Below, in pieces: positions 1 through 9,002 of a stretch of 64,000 nucleotides of DNA. The translations under genes were made by a program, and so were the position numbers. Position 1 is the stretch's first letter. Every line of letters starts with the position of its first letter. The notes beneath the pieces are model-generated. The model did no database searches, had not been told where the DNA came from, and saw only the letters and a list, made by a program, of their open reading frames with translations. Source of the DNA: an uncultured Oceanospirillaceae bacterium (lineage in GTDB: Bacteria > Pseudomonadota > Gammaproteobacteria > Pseudomonadales > Balneatricaceae); NCBI GenBank assembly GCA_913057435.1, contig CAJXNY010000022.1:1-64000 (forward strand), in the 5' to 3' direction.

Positions 1-56
1 TGTAAGTTGGTGAGGGTTTATCGTCCTCTGCTGCTAATCCGACAGCCTCGTTAGCC
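1..56 (+). other. Probable right end of an integron attC site (truncated by window edge)
   Basis: The stretch ends in GTTAGCC at 50-56, close to the GTTRRRY core at which integron cassettes are joined, and the next gene begins only 21 bases later with a ribosome binding site between them. That spacing is the one seen in cassettes. The left arm of the site would lie outside the window, so the folded structure cannot be checked. The call rests mainly on the two complete attC sites that follow. Confidence 0.4.
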
Positions 57-71
57 TCACAAGGAGTCCTG

Positions 72-1076
72 TTGAATATTCAAAATTTCCAGTTGGCTGA
101 TTGGCAGCAAAGGTTTGTTGACGAATTTGCTGCATCTAACAGTCAACGTAACATGCTAGTTGCGGCAGCTGGTACAGGAAAAACAGTGACTTCCATTTTT
201 GCTGCAAATCAAAGGTTAAAAGCAGGAAAAAGTAAGAAGCTTGCAGTTATTACGGACCACTTAGTACTTCGTGATCAATGGAAATATGTTGCGGAACAAA
301 ATGGCCTGAATTTAGCTGGCGATGTAAAAGACCTTTCTAGTGGATTTAATGATGGCGCGTCTCTGACTTATCAGTCGCTACTTGATGAGGACAATTTGGG
401 GCTCATGAGAGAACAAGCCGTTGGTGGTGGTTTGTTAGTAATATTCGATGAAGTAGATCGTTATCAGTCGCGTGCCATTGAAGTTTGTAATGAAATGCTA
501 ACGAAAGACGAATCAAATCAATGCCTATTTATATCGAGAACACCCCTAATTGGCCACTCGATAGATTGGACATATGAATTTGGCAAAGAGTATTTATTTG
601 AACCCAAAATCATTCAACTACCAGAAACTAAAATACAGGTAGCTAGGTTTTCTCCTAGCATCAGCTTATTGTCACGCTTCCAGCATCGGACTTGTTCTTT
701 GGACGACCTTAATTGGCGTCAATTTGAAGTCTTAGTATCCGAGTTATTGGAATCCGATGGTTATGAAATTGAACTAATGTCGGGTACCAAGGATGGCGGT
801 GTTGATGTTGTTGCGGTAAAAGACCTTGGTGAAAACGGTATGTTTAAGGCTCTTTGGCAAGCAAAAAAATATAGTACGTCTAGGAAGGTTGGAATCTCAA
901 CTATCAGAGAGCTCGCAGATGTGAGGAATGAGCATAAAGCGAGTAAAGGAGTCATCGTGACTTCAAGCTTTCTTACATCTGGAGCATTACAGAGGATAGA
1001 AAGAGACAAATATATTCTTGGTAAAGTCGATAGGAATGATCTGAAATCATGGATTGACGGAAAGTTATATGAATAA
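72..1076 (+). CDS. Integron-cassette protein: DEAD/DEAH helicase N-lobe fused to Mrr-type nuclease domain
   Basis: The 334-residue protein starts at TTG, five bases after a perfect AAGGAG site at 61-66. Residues about 10-200 look like the first RecA lobe of a superfamily 2 helicase: Walker A AAGTGKT near 33-39, VIFDEVDR (DEAH-box-like motif II) near 123-130, and SRTP where motif III (SAT) would be. No second RecA lobe with motifs IV-VI follows. Instead residues about 212-330 match the restriction endonuclease Mrr_cat fold: FEVLVSELLESDGYEIE, then GGVDVVA with the catalytic Asp, then WQAKKY in place of the usual E/Q-x-K. A role in cleaving foreign DNA is therefore inferred, and a complete helicase is unlikely. 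The gene is AT-rich relative to the housekeeping genes downstream and lies between two attC sites, so it was acquired as a cassette. It could be a shortened derivative of a larger helicase-nuclease. Confidence 0.75.
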   Translation: MNIQNFQLADWQQRFVDEFAASNSQRNMLVAAAGTGKTVTSIFAANQRLKAGKSKKLAVITDHLVLRDQWKYVAEQNGLNLAGDVKDLSSGFNDGASLTYQSLLDEDNLGLMREQAVGGGLLVIFDEVDRYQSRAIEVCNEMLTKDESNQCLFISRTPLIGHSIDWTYEFGKEYLFEPKIIQLPETKIQVARFSPSISLLSRFQHRTCSLDDLNWRQFEVLVSELLESDGYEIELMSGTKDGGVDVVAVKDLGENGMFKALWQAKKYSTSRKVGISTIRELADVRNEHKASKGVIVTSSFLTSGALQRIERDKYILGKVDRNDLKSWIDGKLYE

Positions 1077-1080
1077 AAAG

Positions 1081-1151
1081 GCTAACAAACGCATGTTGTC
1101 GGACTGGTTTTACGCTGCGTTCCAAACCAGCCGCAAATGCGGGCGTTATGT
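1081..1151 (+). other. Integron attC recombination site (complete)
   Basis: The site runs from GCTAAC at 1081-1086 to GTTATGT at 1145-1151. Between them 1090-1110 pairs with 1124-1141. The right arm is an exact complement of the left arm except for three single unpaired bases, all on the left arm. Such extrahelical bases on one arm are what integrases use to recognise the folded bottom strand of attC. The loop is 1111-1123. The GCGTTATG end resembles Vibrio chromosomal-integron repeats. Orientation puts attC at the 3' end of the preceding gene, as expected. Confidence 0.85.
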
Positions 1152-1162
1152 GAACAAATCCT

Positions 1163-1459
1163 ATGAGTGAATCGGTAGTCAAAGATGCATTAATCAAGAC
1201 TATAAAAGAGCTAGAAGAATCTGGTGATATAGTCGTGGTTAATCCTATTGAAAGTGCTGTAGTAAACAAATTTTTTGAAGCTATTCAAGAGGTTTCACCA
1301 AACATGCTATCGCCATCTGAGCTTGCTGGGATCATAAACGCATTAAATGCTCATCAACTAGGTTTTGGCTTAGATGCAAGAGATTTCCAAACAATAATAG
1401 GTATAACCCAAAAAGAACTTCAGTCCGCTGTAAAAAAGCTGAAAGTAGCAAAATGGTAA
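1163..1459 (+). CDS. Hypothetical 98-residue integron-cassette protein
   Basis: I do not recognise this protein. It is predicted to be soluble and largely helical, with an acidic N-terminal half (SESVVKDALIKTIKELEES) and a lysine-rich C-terminus ending KKLKVAKW. No signal peptide, membrane segment or metal-binding motif is visible. The ATG is 18 bases after the cassette junction and has no clear ribosome binding site, so translation may depend on read-through from upstream or be weak. It is flanked by attC sites on both sides and fills its cassette, which makes it a real cassette gene rather than a chance frame. The central part (SPSELAGIINALNAHQLGFG, then DARDFQTIIGITQKELQSA) could be a small helix-turn-helix-like unit, but this is only a guess. 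Confidence 0.65.
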   Translation: MSESVVKDALIKTIKELEESGDIVVVNPIESAVVNKFFEAIQEVSPNMLSPSELAGIINALNAHQLGFGLDARDFQTIIGITQKELQSAVKKLKVAKW

Positions 1460-1463
1460 ATTC

Positions 1464-1518
1464 ACATAACAAGAAAAGGCATCCGTCGCATACTGCGCGG
1501 CTGCTTTAGGCGTTCAAC
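1464..1518 (+). other. Integron attC recombination site (short type)
   Basis: ACATAAC at 1464-1470 and GTTCAAC at 1512-1518 form the outer core pair. Inside, 1475-1490 pairs with about 1494-1507, with a 3-base loop, one mismatch and two single bases bulged on the left arm. This asymmetry is typical of attC. The site directly follows the stop codon of the second cassette gene. No further attC is visible to the right, so this is probably the last site of the array. Confidence 0.7.
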
Positions 1519-1723
1519 ATGAAGTGCATAACAGGTCAGCTGGATTTTAGTGTGTTTTTTTGTAAAAAAGAGAGGTTCGGAAACAATCTCTATCGACCGT
1601 CTTGAGTCTGCGTGGGCAGGCGTTGTGGTTGGTTGAGGCCTTGTGCGCTATGACCAGGCACATGGTAGATAAGCAGGCAGAGCCTCCCGGCCCTGCCTTA
1701 AGCTGATACTGAAGGGGAGCAGA
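1519..1723. other. Junction between integron array end and ordinary chromosome; no gene seen
   Basis: No convincing reading frame, attC site or RNA is visible. A tract of T followed by A residues lies at 1553-1569. Composition shifts from AT-rich to GC-rich near 1590, which probably marks the edge of the mobile segment. Confidence 0.4.
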
Positions 1724-1912
1724 TCAGCCCAGTAAGCGTGCGGTTATTTCATATTGCTCAGCCAGCCAGAATTCGGCAGCGCAGCTACCCTCATCCCGTA
1801 GCAGGTCTGCCTGTCGCAATAATTCCCCCGCCATGCCCTGTGGCGTCTGTTCTGCTGTGGTGTCCGTTGTATCAGAAATCTTCAGTGCTGCAGCCATATT
1901 CCGATAGTCCAT
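1724..1912 (-). CDS. Possible small hypothetical protein (62 residues)
   Basis: The frame encodes MDYRNMAAALKISDTTDTTA and then an acidic helical C-terminal half containing GELLRQADLLRDEG. The sequence has a protein-like composition and a purine-rich AGAAAGGGA stretch about 10 bases before the ATG. It has no recognised domain, signal peptide or membrane segment. The opposite strand also carries a frame of similar size, but that one is rich in Pro, Cys and Ser and looks like a shadow. The call is tentative because the protein is short and has no operon partner. Confidence 0.4.
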   Translation of the reverse strand: MDYRNMAAALKISDTTDTTAEQTPQGMAGELLRQADLLRDEGSCAAEFWLAEQYEITARLLG

Positions 1913-2254
1913 TTTTGCATCCCTTTCTTGAATTCACAGTTTGCTGCCCTGATTGACGCACCGAGTGGCTCTTTGGAGCCAGGCCCTTAAAAGGGCTCTG
2001 TAAAGGTTGCGGCAGATGCCAGCGTTCAGTGAGTGGCCACACTCACGAAACAGGCCAGGGACATCCAGACGTTGGGTGTATCTGATAACCAGAGTCACTA
2101 AGGTTAGACGGCTTTTCTGATATTGCTAAAAATCAGGCAAAATATTTTGTGTGCGTATCAGCAGCGACCCGCGTGGGTTTTACTGGTGGTTGGTGCTGGG
2201 AGCACATATTCTTAACGGTTCTGATTTTATGTCCGATCCGGACGGGAGTGCTGA
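1913..2254. promoter_or_regulatory. Divergent intergenic region with inverted repeats
   Basis: The region separates the small minus-strand frame from the plus-strand amidohydrolase. It contains a perfect 7-base inverted repeat, GTGAGTG-GCCA-CACTCAC, at 2029-2046, and a smaller GGCTC/GAGCC hairpin near 1969-1981. The 2029-2046 element could be an operator, but it is more than 200 bases from the downstream start codon. No gene is visible. Confidence 0.3.
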
Positions 2255-3436
2255 GTGAACGATCATCTGCAGGCCATCGCCGCTGACACCGAACTTCATC
2301 AACAGATGCGCCACTGGCGGCGGGATCTGCATGCCCATCCTGAGACAGCATTTGAAGAGGTGCGTACCGCTGCCCGGGTCGCTGAGCTGCTGACCTCGTT
2401 CGGACTTGAGGTGCATACCGGGCTGGCGACTACCGGGGTGGTGGCAACGCTGAAAGGGCGGCTGCCTGGGGACGCCATGATTGCCCTGCGGGCCGATATG
2501 GATGCATTGAACCTGCATGAGCTGAATACCTTTGCGCACTGCTCGCGCCATCCTGGCAAGATGCATGGCTGTGGCCATGATGGCCATACGGCGATGTTAC
2601 TGGGGGCGGCGGCGTATCTGGCGCAACAGCCGGACTTTGCTGGCACGGTGGTGTTTATCTTCCAGCCCGCCGAAGAGGGTCATGCCGGGGCGCGGGTGAT
2701 GTGTGAAGAAGGGCTGTTTGAGCGCTTCCCGGCCACGGCGGTGTATGGCATGCATAACTGGCCAGGGCTGGCGGCGGGGGAATTTGCAGTCCATAACGGT
2801 CCGGTGATGGCGTCCATGGATAAGCTGTATATCGACATTACCGGCGATGGTGGCCACGCGGCGATGCCGCATCTTGGCTGTGACCCGGTGCTGGTTGCCG
2901 GGCATCTGATTACGGCGCTGCAGTCTGTTGTCAGCCGTAACCTGGACCCACAGCAGTCAGCAGTGGTCAGTGTGACTACGATGCACGGCGGTGATGCCCA
3001 TAATGTGATCCCGGAAACGGTGACCCTGTCGGGCACCTGTCGCAGTTTTGATCCTGCCGTGCAGGCGATGCTGGAGCAGCGTATTGGCGAGCAGGTGCAG
3101 CATATCTGTGCGGCGTTCGGGGCCCGAGGTGAATTGCGCTATGAACGTCACTATCCGGCTACGATTAATAACCCGGAACATGCCGGGATTTGTGCCGATA
3201 TCGCCCGCCAGCTGGTGGGCGCTGAGCAGGTGCAGCGGGCTATGCCGCCGAGCATGGGGGCGGAAGATTTTGCTTTTATGCTGCAGCAGCGGCCGGGTGC
3301 TTATATCTGGCTGGGCAATGGTCAGACCGGGGAAGGGCATGGCCTGCACAATCCGCATTATGACTTTAATGACGAGATTCTGCCGCTGGGTGCCAGTTAC
3401 TGGGTGGCGCTGGTGCAGGCGCAGTTAAAGGATTGA
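2255..3436 (+). CDS. M20 family amidohydrolase (hippurate hydrolase/N-acyl-amino acid deacylase type)
   Basis: This 393-residue protein belongs to the M20D metallopeptidase family, cytoplasmic enzymes that remove acyl groups from amino acids such as hippurate, N-acetyl or indole-acetyl conjugates. The metal and catalytic motifs are all present: RRDLHAHPETAFEE near the N-terminus, LRADMDAL, MHGCGHDGHTAMLLGAA near 105-120, FIFQPAEEGHAG near 135-145, and EGHGLHNPHYDFND near the C-terminus. A dimerisation domain occupies the middle third. The start is GTG. The gene stands alone and converges with lnt, the two stop codons lying only a few bases apart. The natural substrate cannot be read from sequence, and an amidohydrolase for another N-acyl compound is equally possible. 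Confidence 0.85.
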   Translation: MNDHLQAIAADTELHQQMRHWRRDLHAHPETAFEEVRTAARVAELLTSFGLEVHTGLATTGVVATLKGRLPGDAMIALRADMDALNLHELNTFAHCSRHPGKMHGCGHDGHTAMLLGAAAYLAQQPDFAGTVVFIFQPAEEGHAGARVMCEEGLFERFPATAVYGMHNWPGLAAGEFAVHNGPVMASMDKLYIDITGDGGHAAMPHLGCDPVLVAGHLITALQSVVSRNLDPQQSAVVSVTTMHGGDAHNVIPETVTLSGTCRSFDPAVQAMLEQRIGEQVQHICAAFGARGELRYERHYPATINNPEHAGICADIARQLVGAEQVQRAMPPSMGAEDFAFMLQQRPGAYIWLGNGQTGEGHGLHNPHYDFNDEILPLGASYWVALVQAQLKD

Positions 3437-3439
3437 TCG

Positions 3440-4930
3440 CTACTCTGTGCGGCGGCGTCCGATCGCTGCACTGAACAATAACCCCAGCGCCAGGATTAAT
3501 GCGGGCCAGACCCCCAGCTGCTGATAAGGGGTCAACCCCTGCATGGTCTGTACTGTGCCATTGAGAACAGCCATCTGGTAACGGGGTGCCTGGGCTGTGA
3601 TCTGGCCCTGTGGATTAACCAGCGCGCTGATGCCGTTGTTGGTGCTGCGAATCAGCCAGCGGCCATTTTCCAGCGCTCGCATTTGGGCGATCTGCATATG
3701 CTGGTCCGGGGCGATGGAGTGGCCGAACCAGGTGTCGTTGGAGACAGTCAGTAGCACCTCAGACTCACGGGCTGCGCGGCGTACCAGTTCCGGGTAGGCG
3801 ATCTCATAGCAGATGGCGGATGCCAGCCGGGTGCCGTTGATACGCAGGTTACTTTGCTCACCCTGGGGCAGCTTGAAGCTGGAGGCGGGCAGGTTGAAAA
3901 AAGCCACCATATCGCGCAGCAAACCTTCCAGTGGCAGGTATTCACCAAAGGGCACCAGCCGCTGTTTATGGTAGATGCCTGCACCGCCACTGAGCACGGC
4001 CAGCGAGTTATGGAACCGGTACTGGCTGGGGTCGTTTTTATCCGGCACGGCAGCGGGCAGCCCGGCAATCAGGCTGATGCCGCGCTCGTCGAGCTGCTGG
4101 AACAGATCGCCCAGATAGGGCAGTGAGTTGCGGTACAGTGCCGGGATCGAGGTTTCTGGCCAGATAATCAGTTCTGGATTTTCGATCGTCCTGGTCAGCT
4201 GCTGATAGCGATTAAGAATGCCGGGTAGCTGATCACGTTTCCATTTGGCGGCCTGAGAGATATCGGCCTGCACCAGTGCCACGGTCAGTGGCTTGCCGTT
4301 ATCGGTCCAGCTGGTGGGCAACAGCGCTGCGCTGAGCCAGGGCAGCGAAAAGACTGTCGCTGCTATGATTCGAGCGCGCGTGGTACGGCTGTGGATAAGC
4401 GCGGCCAGCGCGCTGCCGCCCAGCGCTACCCACAATGATGTCAGCCAGACGCCGCCCAGCGGAGCCCAGCTCTGCAGGGGGGTGTCGAGGCTTGCATAAC
4501 CCAGGTAGAGCCAGGGAAAGCCGGTCAGCAGCCAGCTGCGCAGCCACTCAAACAGCCACCAGAGCCCGGCGAATGCCAGCCAGCTGTAGCGGTTACGATC
4601 AAGAAAGCGGCAGAACAGCCAGCCCTGTAAAGCAAACAATGTGGCCAGCCCGGCGACAAACAGCCCGGTTAGCAGCAGGGCGATGGGCAGCGGGGTGGCG
4701 CTGTGCTCGCTGATTGAGACAAACACCCAGCTGACGCCCGCACCAAACACCCCCAGCCCGTAGCTCCAGCCCAGCCAGCCGCCCGCTTTACTGCTGCGGT
4801 TACGCAGCAGCAGGTAGAAGGCAGCGGGGGAGAGCCAGGCCAGTGGCCAGAGTTCAAACGGGGCCAGTGCCGCTGTAATCAGGGTACCGGCCAGCAGGGC
4901 CAATAGAGGGTCACGCAGGGTTTGAATCAC
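3440..4930 (-). CDS. lnt: Apolipoprotein N-acyltransferase
   Basis: Lnt transfers an acyl chain from phospholipid to the N-terminal cysteine of lipoproteins in the inner membrane, the last step of lipoprotein maturation. The 496-residue protein has about seven to eight hydrophobic segments up to residue 205, then a nitrilase-type domain. The Glu-Lys-Cys triad is visible as E259 (LIIWPETSIPA), K322 (YHKQRLVPFGEYLP) and C374 (SAICYEIAYPEL). It is the last gene of the miaB-ybeZ-ybeY-ybeX-lnt cluster and follows ybeX by four bases, so it is almost certainly co-transcribed with it. Length matches the family. Confidence 0.95.
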   Translation of the reverse strand: MIQTLRDPLLALLAGTLITAALAPFELWPLAWLSPAAFYLLLRNRSSKAGGWLGWSYGLGVFGAGVSWVFVSISEHSATPLPIALLLTGLFVAGLATLFALQGWLFCRFLDRNRYSWLAFAGLWWLFEWLRSWLLTGFPWLYLGYASLDTPLQSWAPLGGVWLTSLWVALGGSALAALIHSRTTRARIIAATVFSLPWLSAALLPTSWTDNGKPLTVALVQADISQAAKWKRDQLPGILNRYQQLTRTIENPELIIWPETSIPALYRNSLPYLGDLFQQLDERGISLIAGLPAAVPDKNDPSQYRFHNSLAVLSGGAGIYHKQRLVPFGEYLPLEGLLRDMVAFFNLPASSFKLPQGEQSNLRINGTRLASAICYEIAYPELVRRAARESEVLLTVSNDTWFGHSIAPDQHMQIAQMRALENGRWLIRSTNNGISALVNPQGQITAQAPRYQMAVLNGTVQTMQGLTPYQQLGVWPALILALGLLFSAAIGRRRTE

Positions 4931-4934
4931 AGAG

Positions 4935-5774
4935 TTAGCTCGGGTTACGGGTGACCTGAATCAGCCGGATACGACGGTTGTCAGCCGACAGGATGCGGAA
5001 GGTAAAGCCGTTGATATCGACGGACTCGTCTTTTTCAGGCAAGTGGCCGAAACGCTGGGTGACGATGCCACCGATGGTGTCGAACTCTTCTTCCGGGAAG
5101 GACACATCGAAATACTCGTTAAAGTCTTCGACTTCGGTCAGCGCTTTAACGATCCAGGCGTTGTCTTCGAACGGGCGGATATTGCCGTCATCGTCGTCAT
5201 GGTCGTGTTCATCTTCGATCTCACCGACGATCTGCTCCAGCACATCCTCGATGGTGATCAGCCCGGCAATACCGCCGTATTCATCGACCACAATTGCCAT
5301 GTGCTTACGGGTCTGCTGGAACTCGTTCAGCAACACGTTGAGGCGTTTGGACTCGGGAATAAAAGTAACCGGCCGCAGGTTTTTACGGATATCCACATGC
5401 TCCAGGCTTTCTTCCAGGATCAGTGGCAGCAGGTCTTTGGCCAGTAATATACCCAGGATCTCGTCCGGGTTTTCGCCCATCACCGGAAAACGGGAATGGG
5501 CGCTGTTGATAATAACCGGGAGGAACTCTTTCGGGGTCTGTTCTGCTTCAACCACCACCATCTGGGAGCGAGGGATCATCACATCACGGACCTGCATCTC
5601 GGACACCTGCATGGCGCCTTCGATGATACTGAGTGCTTCGTTGTCGAGTACGTTATCTTCAGCCGCTTCTTTCAGGTCTGTCAGCAGGTCTGCCCGGCTA
5701 CGGGGTTCATCGGAAAATGCCTGCGCAAGTTTGCCAAACCAGCTTCGCGGCTGGGTCGATCGCTCTTCGCTCAT
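4935..5774 (-). CDS. corC: CorC/YbeX family CBS-domain protein
   Basis: The 279-residue protein belongs to the HlyC/CorC (YbeX) family linked to magnesium/cobalt homeostasis and, through its operon, to ribosome maturation. It lacks a membrane domain. Two CBS domains cover roughly 60-190 (VRDVMIPRSQMVVVEAEQ and VVDEYGGIAGLITIEDVLEQ), followed by an acidic linker (EDEHDHDDDDG) and the CorC_HlyC transporter-associated domain ending IRLIQVTRN. It sits between ybeY and lnt as in Escherichia coli. The exact biochemical role of the family is unsettled. Confidence 0.92.
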   Translation of the reverse strand: MSEERSTQPRSWFGKLAQAFSDEPRSRADLLTDLKEAAEDNVLDNEALSIIEGAMQVSEMQVRDVMIPRSQMVVVEAEQTPKEFLPVIINSAHSRFPVMGENPDEILGILLAKDLLPLILEESLEHVDIRKNLRPVTFIPESKRLNVLLNEFQQTRKHMAIVVDEYGGIAGLITIEDVLEQIVGEIEDEHDHDDDDGNIRPFEDNAWIVKALTEVEDFNEYFDVSFPEEEFDTIGGIVTQRFGHLPEKDESVDINGFTFRILSADNRRIRLIQVTRNPS

Positions 5775-5786
5775 TATCTCTCTCGG

Positions 5787-6242
5787 TCACTGTTCCAGGT
5801 AAGGGTCGGCGATCTCAAGCCGGGCGAGGATATCTCGCTCCAGCTGTTCCATGATCTCCGCTTCATCGTCATTTATATGGTCATAGCCGAGCAGATGCAA
5901 GCAGCCATGGACGACCATATGGGTCCAGTGATGATGTAGATCTTTATTCTGTTCATTAGCTTCGCGGGCGACCACCTCAGCACAGATCACCAGGTCACCC
6001 AGAATGGTGACCGGCACCCCTTCGGGCACCTCGAACGGAAATGACAGTACATTGGTGGGTTTGTCTTTGCCACGGTACTGATGGTTCAGGCTCTGGCTTT
6101 CAGCGGCGTCAGTGATGCGGATACACAGCTCGCCTTCGTCCAGCAGGCCGTGCAGGGCGGTTTTTACCCATAACTGCAGCTGCGGTTCGTCGGGCAGGCT
6201 GGCCTCGTCGATGGCGTACTGTACTTCAAGTTCAATGGTCAT
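5787..6242 (-). CDS. ybeY: Endoribonuclease/rRNA maturation factor YbeY
   Basis: YbeY is a metal-dependent RNase involved in 16S rRNA 3'-end maturation and ribosome quality control. The 151-residue protein has the family signature [15 protein letters not shown] with metal ligands H112, H116 and H122, and the upstream [10 protein letters not shown] segment. The gene begins two bases after the ybeZ stop and ends 13 bases before ybeX, so translation of the three is probably coupled. Confidence 0.95.
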   Translation of the reverse strand: MTIELEVQYAIDEASLPDEPQLQLWVKTALHGLLDEGELCIRITDAAESQSLNHQYRGKDKPTNVLSFPFEVPEGVPVTILGDLVICAEVVAREANEQNKDLHHHWTHMVVHGCLHLLGYDHINDDEAEIMEQLERDILARLEIADPYLEQ

Positions 6243-6244
6243 GG

Positions 6245-7318
6245 TTATGCATCACCTGAGGTTTCAGTGACGGCCTGGACGATGGTCTGTTGCGCCAGGC
6301 GTTCGGCCTTGCGCTCGGCTTTACGTGCCGCCTGATGCTGCTCTTCAGCCGCTTCAAAACGGTCGTAGGCACGGACGATATGCTGCACCAGCGGGTGGCG
6401 CACCACATCTTTGGCATTGAAGTGGGTAAAGCCGATCCCTTCAACACCGTCCAGCACCTGCATGGCGTGCAGCAGACCCGACTGGGTGCCGCGCGGTAAA
6501 TCCACCTGAGTCACATCACCGGTAATTACGGCAGTGGTGCCAAAGCCGATACGGGTCAGGAACATTTTCATCTGTTCGCGGGTAGTGTTCTGGCTTTCAT
6601 CCAGGATGACGAAGGAGCCATTGAGGGTACGGCCGCGCATATAGGCCAGCGGGGCAACTTCAATAATGTTGCGCTCCAGCAGCTTGGTGACCTTGTCAAA
6701 GCCGATCATCTCGTACAGAGCGTCGTACAGCGGGCGCAGGTAAGGGTCCACTTTCTGGCTCAGATCGCCAGGCAGGAAGCCTAATTTTTCACCGGCTTCG
6801 ACGGCCGGGCGCACCAGCAGGATGCGGTCGATCTCGTCGCGTTCCAGCGCTTCAACGGCGCAGGCAACGGCCAGATGGGTTTTACCGGTACCGGCCGGGC
6901 CGATGCCAAAATTGATATCGTGGCGGCGAATGGCCTGCACATATTTCTGCTGGTTCGGTCCGCGGGAGCGGATCAGCCCCTTGCGGGTGCGAATATCGGT
7001 ACTGCTATCGACAATGTTCTCAGCGTCGCCAGCAACCTGTTGTTCGATGCCGGATTGCTGCAGGTACAGATGAACTTCGTCGGGGGTCAGCTGGTGGCCG
7101 GTGCTCGCCTGCTGGTAAAGGTCTTCCAGCATTGTTCCCACGACCCGGACGATGTCTGACTCGCCCTGCAGCTGGAACTGATTGCCGCGGTTATGAATGG
7201 CAACTGGCAGCCGGGTTTCGATCAGCTTCAGATGTTCATCCAGCAGCCCGCAGAGGCTGGCCAGGTAGTCCGGATTATCCGGTTGCAGGGTAAGTTGCAG
7301 AGTATGGGCGGTGTTCAA
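6245..7318 (-). CDS. ybeZ: PhoH-like ATPase YbeZ
   Basis: The 357-residue protein is the PhoH-family NTPase that partners YbeY. Walker [10 protein letters not shown] lies at about 140-148 and Walker [10 protein letters not shown] near 235-243. The N-terminal 110 residues include a KH-like region, consistent with RNA binding. The C-terminus is basic and alanine-rich. It follows miaB by about 60 bases and directly precedes ybeY. ATP-dependent RNA remodelling with YbeY is inferred from the family. Confidence 0.93.
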   Translation of the reverse strand: MNTAHTLQLTLQPDNPDYLASLCGLLDEHLKLIETRLPVAIHNRGNQFQLQGESDIVRVVGTMLEDLYQQASTGHQLTPDEVHLYLQQSGIEQQVAGDAENIVDSSTDIRTRKGLIRSRGPNQQKYVQAIRRHDINFGIGPAGTGKTHLAVACAVEALERDEIDRILLVRPAVEAGEKLGFLPGDLSQKVDPYLRPLYDALYEMIGFDKVTKLLERNIIEVAPLAYMRGRTLNGSFVILDESQNTTREQMKMFLTRIGFGTTAVITGDVTQVDLPRGTQSGLLHAMQVLDGVEGIGFTHFNAKDVVRHPLVQHIVRAYDRFEAAEEQHQAARKAERKAERLAQQTIVQAVTETSGDA

Positions 7319-7377
7319 AAGTGCTCCTTTTTCAGACGAAAGGTCTGCTGACCGCCGGGCGTACCCGGCGGATCGAA

Positions 7378-8733
7378 TTATTTTACAAAGTCGGCGTCCA
7401 GCTCGGAGCAGCGCAGGGTGCCCAGTAGCGAGTTGGTGTACGCATCGGCGATCTCGATATCGGCAAAGTGACCGATAAGATCAGGATTATCACAGCGGAA
7501 GTTGACGACGCGGTTATTCTCGGTACGACCCGACAGCTGGCCTGGGTCTTTACGGGAATAGCCGTTGACCAGAATACGCTGAACCGTGCCAACCATGCGG
7601 CGGCTGATTGCCTGCGCCTGCTGGGTGATACGGTCCTGCAGGATGGCCAGCCGCTGCTTCTTGGTGTCTTCAGTGATATCGTCTGGCAGGTCGGACGCCG
7701 GTGTACCTGGGCGACGGCTGTAGACAAAGCTGTAGGACTGGTCCATCTCGACATCGTGGATCAGCTTCAGCGTCTGCTCAAAGTCTGCTTCGGTTTCACC
7801 AGGGAAGCCAATGATGAAGTCGGAAGAAAAAGTGATCTCCGGGCGGATCTTCTTCAGACGGCGCAGTTTGGATTTGTACTCCAGCGCTGTATGACCACGT
7901 TTCATCGCCATCAGGATACGGTCGGAACCGCTCTGTACCGGCAGGTGCAAAAAGCTGACCAGCTCGGGTACTTCGGCGTAGACCTCGATCAGAGAGTCGG
8001 TGAACTCAACGGGATGGCTGGTAGTGAAGCGGATGCGGTCGAGACCATCAATGCCAGCTAGGGTGCGGATCAGCTCCGCCAGGTCGGCGATATCGCCATC
8101 ATGGGTGGCACCGCGATAAGCGTTAACGTTCTGTCCCAGCAGGTTAACTTCGCGCACGCCCTGTTCGGCCAGTTCGACACATTCGCTGATCACATCATCC
8201 AGCGGGCGGCTGACTTCTTCACCACGGGTGTAAGGCACTACACAGAACGTGCAGTATTTGGAGCAGCCTTCCATCACCGATACCAGTGCTTCCGGGCCGT
8301 CCACACTGGGCGCTGGCAGGTGGTCGAATTTTTCCACTTCCGGGAAGCTGACATCGACAATGCCGACCACGCCGGTTTTGTTCTCTTCGATCATATCGGG
8401 CAGGCGGTGCAGAGTCTGCGGGCCGAAGATCATATCCACGTAGGGCGCACGGCTGAGGATGCTGTCCCCTTCCTGGCTGGCCACGCAACCACCAACGCCG
8501 ATTACCAGCTCCGGATTTTTCTCTTTCAGCTTTTTCCAGCGACCCAGCTGGTGGAACACTTTTTCCTGGGCCCTCTCGCGGATCGAACAGGTGTTGAGTA
8601 GCAGTACGTCAGCATCATCCGGGCTGTCGGTCAGCTCCAGCGCGTGGCTTTCGCCCAGCAGATCAGCCATCCGGGAGGAGTCGTACTCATTCATCTGGCA
8701 GCCATGAGTCTTAATAAACAGCTTTTTAGCCAT
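7378..8733 (-). CDS. miaB: tRNA-2-methylthio-N6-dimethylallyladenosine synthase
   Basis: MiaB adds a methylthio group to i6A37 of tRNAs reading UNN codons. The 451-residue protein shows three domains. The N-terminal UPF0004 domain has cysteines in [23 protein letters not shown] and [11 protein letters not shown]. The radical SAM core carries [19 protein letters not shown] (CxxxCxxC). The C-terminal TRAM domain ends in [10 protein letters not shown]. Both iron-sulfur cluster binding sets are intact. It is the first gene of the cluster, and the 270 bases upstream, shared with the divergent DUF1820 gene, should hold its promoter. Confidence 0.96.
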   Translation of the reverse strand: MAKKLFIKTHGCQMNEYDSSRMADLLGESHALELTDSPDDADVLLLNTCSIRERAQEKVFHQLGRWKKLKEKNPELVIGVGGCVASQEGDSILSRAPYVDMIFGPQTLHRLPDMIEENKTGVVGIVDVSFPEVEKFDHLPAPSVDGPEALVSVMEGCSKYCTFCVVPYTRGEEVSRPLDDVISECVELAEQGVREVNLLGQNVNAYRGATHDGDIADLAELIRTLAGIDGLDRIRFTTSHPVEFTDSLIEVYAEVPELVSFLHLPVQSGSDRILMAMKRGHTALEYKSKLRRLKKIRPEITFSSDFIIGFPGETEADFEQTLKLIHDVEMDQSYSFVYSRRPGTPASDLPDDITEDTKKQRLAILQDRITQQAQAISRRMVGTVQRILVNGYSRKDPGQLSGRTENNRVVNFRCDNPDLIGHFADIEIADAYTNSLLGTLRCSELDADFVK

Positions 8734-9002
8734 TGTTCACCTGTATCGAACTTGAGGGGTTGTGCAAAGGACCGCGCATTATACTGGAACGTAACAGCAG
8801 CGACCAGAATTTAACCAGCCCGAAAATAGCCCTGTCAGAGGCAGGGTTACGGCTCCTATTTTACCCGCTCCTGACGGGGCTGCGGGGTCTGCTGCTGGAA
8901 ATCGGTTCATGTTGCCTGCTGCAGGGTCTGTGGTTGAATAGTTGCGCCGGTTCCCCCATATCTGTGGCATAACTGAAGAATTTAATGGGAAGCTAAATCG
9001 CT

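Noticed and set aside
1519-2254. A third integron cassette after the second attC
   Set aside because: No further attC-like palindrome with extrahelical bases was found to the right and composition returns to the GC-rich background.
4978-5802. A 274-residue plus-strand frame antisense to ybeX
   Set aside because: Very Ser/Arg/Thr-rich, with no domain, and ybeX has intact CBS motifs in the conserved operon.
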